Source: Candidatus Zhuqueibacterota bacterium (lineage in GTDB: Bacteria; Zhuqueibacterota; Zhuqueibacteria; Oceanimicrobiales; Oceanimicrobiaceae). From it: a stretch of DNA of 64,000 bases. The stretch's first letter is position 1. Every line of letters starts with the position of its first letter. The notes under the pieces are model-generated. The model saw only the letters and a list, made by a program, of their open reading frames with translations, ran no database searches and had not been told where the DNA came from. Shown here in pieces: positions 62,421-64,000 of this stretch. A program made the position numbers and the translations under genes. The DNA is taken from NCBI GenBank assembly GCA_029262055.1, contig JAJDAD010000045.1, forward strand, positions 26,617 to 90,616, given 5' to 3'.

Positions 62421-63596
62421 ATGAAACAGATCACCATTCTCGGAGCACTCTTACTGGCATTTTTCGCATTGGCCGTGTCTGCAAGCAGGTACGCCGTAAG
62501 CGCCACAAACCGGACAGCTTCGTTTGTTGCGGGCAAGCCGGAAATAGAATCGTTTAGTGCCATGACCTTCAGCCCTGACGGCTTGTTGTTTGTCGGTGAC
62601 TCAAAGGGGGGCACTGTGTTTGCTCTGGACATCAACGATGCAAGACCGGCCTCTCCGGAAAAACCAGGTGAAAGCCCGGATATCGAAAGCCGCATCGCCG
62701 GGCTGTTGGGAACAACTTCCGATGCCATCCTTATTCACGATATGGCGGTCAATCCTGTATCCAGGAACATCTACCTGGCAGTTTCCAGGTCGGGAGGCCG
62801 ACAGAATTGGTCGCACAATTTTTTCCTGCCAAACGATTTGGCGGATGCCAGTATCTTGTTGCGTGTGTTGCCATCCGGCGAAATCGAGGAAGTCGAGCTG
62901 GCTGAAGTCGAATACTCGAAAGCGGACCTGCCAAACCCGGTTGCCGCGGAAAGGGATCACCGGTGGAAAAAGGGAATCCCGATGCGGGTCGACACCATAA
63001 CGGATTTGGCCTACCACGATGGCAAGGTGTTCATTGCGGGGCTGTCAAATGAGGAATTCGCATCAACCATGTGGCAAGTAGATTTTCCCTTTGTTGAGGG
63101 GGTCAAAGCCACGACCATAGAAATCTACCACGGGGCACACGGCAAGTACGAAACACAGGCGCCGATTCGGACTTTTCTGCCTTATGAGATGGGGGAAGAC
63201 CTGCAACTGCTGGCCGCATATTTGTGTACGCCTCTGGTCACGTTAAATGTGTCTGACCTGAAAGATGGCGAGCACTATAAGGGCCGCACTGTGGCTGAGT
63301 TTGGTTCCGGTAACTATCCTCTTGACATGTTACTTTATCAAAAAGAAGGCAAAGATCGCATTTTGATCGCCAACAGCAATCTGCCACTCATGATCGTTGA
63401 CCCTGAAGATGTGAAAAACTACGAGGGATCGATCACCGAGGAGGTCGAGAGTTACCTCGCGGGAGTTCCCAATGAATACCGTGCGGGACTTGGCGTTCAG
63501 CAAGTAGATATTTTCAATGCGGACTACTTCGTGGCGTTGCAGCGGATGCCGGGTGGTCAGCTCGATCTTTTGGCTTATCCGGTTCGGCGGTTCTGA
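62421..63596 (+). CDS. Secreted propeller-like protein of unknown function
   Basis: A 391-residue secreted protein. ATG 62421 has GGAGG four bases upstream; the frame from 62406 contains that ribosome site. Signal peptide ILGALLLAFFALAVSAS. The body has blade-like repeats (SFSAMTFSPDGLLFVGDSKGGTVFALD, ILIHDMAVNPVSRNIYLAVSRSG, ITDLAYHDGKVFIAGLSNEEF, PLDMLLYQKEGKDRILIANSNLPLMIVD) that recall NHL or WD-type propellers. It is the third gene of the BlaI-BlaR1 group and may be its target or a partner in sensing. Confidence 0.7.
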   Translation: MKQITILGALLLAFFALAVSASRYAVSATNRTASFVAGKPEIESFSAMTFSPDGLLFVGDSKGGTVFALDINDARPASPEKPGESPDIESRIAGLLGTTSDAILIHDMAVNPVSRNIYLAVSRSGGRQNWSHNFFLPNDLADASILLRVLPSGEIEEVELAEVEYSKADLPNPVAAERDHRWKKGIPMRVDTITDLAYHDGKVFIAGLSNEEFASTMWQVDFPFVEGVKATTIEIYHGAHGKYETQAPIRTFLPYEMGEDLQLLAAYLCTPLVTLNVSDLKDGEHYKGRTVAEFGSGNYPLDMLLYQKEGKDRILIANSNLPLMIVDPEDVKNYEGSITEEVESYLAGVPNEYRAGLGVQQVDIFNADYFVALQRMPGGQLDLLAYPVRRF

Positions 63597-63652
63597 TTGA
63601 CGGATGACCCCCTGAGACGCATTTTGAAAATCAGGAACCAATGTAAGAAACT

Positions 63653-64000
63653 ATGAGAATTCGAACAAACATCCAGTGTTTCGTACTATCTGTTTTCCTG
63701 TTCTTGACCCAATCGCTGCAGGCTGAGGAACCCAACCTTGCGGCCTTGCAAGGGTTAGGTGAAACTCACTATCACCGTGTTGAGTCGCAGCTATTAGAAC
63801 AGACGTACCATGTCTTTGTGCGGTTACCGGAAGAGTACGAGCAAGGCAAAAAATATCCGACGGCGTACCTTCTGGACGGTGGCATAACTTATCCTATCCT
63901 GGCTGGTTACTACCGGTATTTGCAGCTTGGTGAAGAAATACCCAGCGCCATCATCGTGGGCATTTCCTACGGCACTGACGACTGGCGGAACGGCAACATG
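63653..64000 (+). CDS. Alpha/beta-hydrolase esterase (esterase D/Fes-type), 3' truncated
   Basis: The frame from ATG 63653 runs open through the window end (116 codons visible). Signal peptide IQCFVLSVFLFLTQSLQAEE. The mature start (ETHYHRVESQLLEQTYHVFVRLPEEYEQGKKYPTAYLLDGG is the typical pattern) matches esterases of the D/Fes/IroE type, with YPTAYLLDGG as the oxyanion-hole strand. The nucleophile lies past the window. It would hydrolyse an ester on a small molecule or siderophore; the substrate cannot be told here. Confidence 0.82.
   Translation, partial: MRIRTNIQCFVLSVFLFLTQSLQAEEPNLAALQGLGETHYHRVESQLLEQTYHVFVRLPEEYEQGKKYPTAYLLDGGITYPILAGYYRYLQLGEEIPSAIIVGISYGTDDWRNGNM

Overview
The window looks like chromosomal DNA of a Gram-negative bacterium of the Fibrobacterota-Chlorobi-Bacteroidota (FCB) type, most like KSB1, Calditrichota or a related candidate phylum. 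The main evidence is three secreted proteins ending in the NYPNPFNPST-type C-terminal sorting/FlgD-like domain (ends at 1882, 21829 and 42883), a starch-utilisation-style hybrid two-component regulator (46454-50623), many lipoproteins and outer-membrane barrels, and ATP-type PEP carboxykinase. Base composition is mixed at roughly 50-55% GC, with AT-richer patches around 19.6-21.8 kb, 43-50.6 kb and 58-60 kb. No rRNA, tRNA, CRISPR array or recognisable insertion sequence was seen. The phylum assignment is an inference; no marker gene was compared.

Layout. 0-5 kb: a truncated sorting-domain protein, a barrel protein, lipoproteins and a DUF2330 protein. 5.3-9.8 kb: an overlapping signalling operon of hybrid histidine kinase, receiver-HDOD protein and receiver-HD-GYP-like protein. 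9.9-14.0 kb: an iron/manganese operon with a palindromic operator, a soluble MntR/DtxR regulator, a membrane-anchored DtxR-like protein carrying a FeoA domain, and FeoB split into GTPase and permease genes. 14.2-17.2 kb: a di-haem cytochrome, a Rieske protein and a porin. 17.4-19.0 kb: pckA with a strong terminator. 19.0-21.8 kb: a foreign-looking patch with a PD-(D/E)xK nuclease-like protein, a DUF5677-like protein and a HEPN protein. 21.8-30.2 kb (minus strand): a sorting-domain protein; rsfS-argS-pfkB-yjbQ; a polyprenyl synthase-ApbE-UDP-glucuronate decarboxylase run. 30.3-33.7 kb: three histidine kinases in a row.

34-42.8 kb: a membrane-PQQ propeller protein, an M20 amidohydrolase, a SUI1/YciH-like factor, a Gfo/Idh/MocA oxidoreductase, a lipase-like hydrolase with an ACT-domain protein, and a DUF885 lipoprotein. 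42.9-50.6 kb: a giant FG-GAP secreted protein beside the 14-blade hybrid regulator. 51.4-57.6 kb (minus strand): envelope and unknown proteins, including a TPR/SMP-30-like gene broken by a one-base shift at an A8 run. 57.6-60 kb: a structured non-coding stretch, a zinc-ribbon protein and a Fic protein. 60-64 kb: a BlaI repressor with two tandem operator palindromes, a BlaR1-type metalloprotease sensor without an evident penicillin-binding domain, a secreted propeller-like protein and a truncated esterase.

The most system-like pieces are the membrane DtxR-FeoA/split-FeoB operon, the di-haem/Rieske/porin trio, the HEPN/DUF5677/nuclease patch and the BlaI/M56 sensor with its own operators. Several genes also have their best Shine-Dalgarno-spaced start on TTG or on near-cognate codons (CTG, ATC, ATA).
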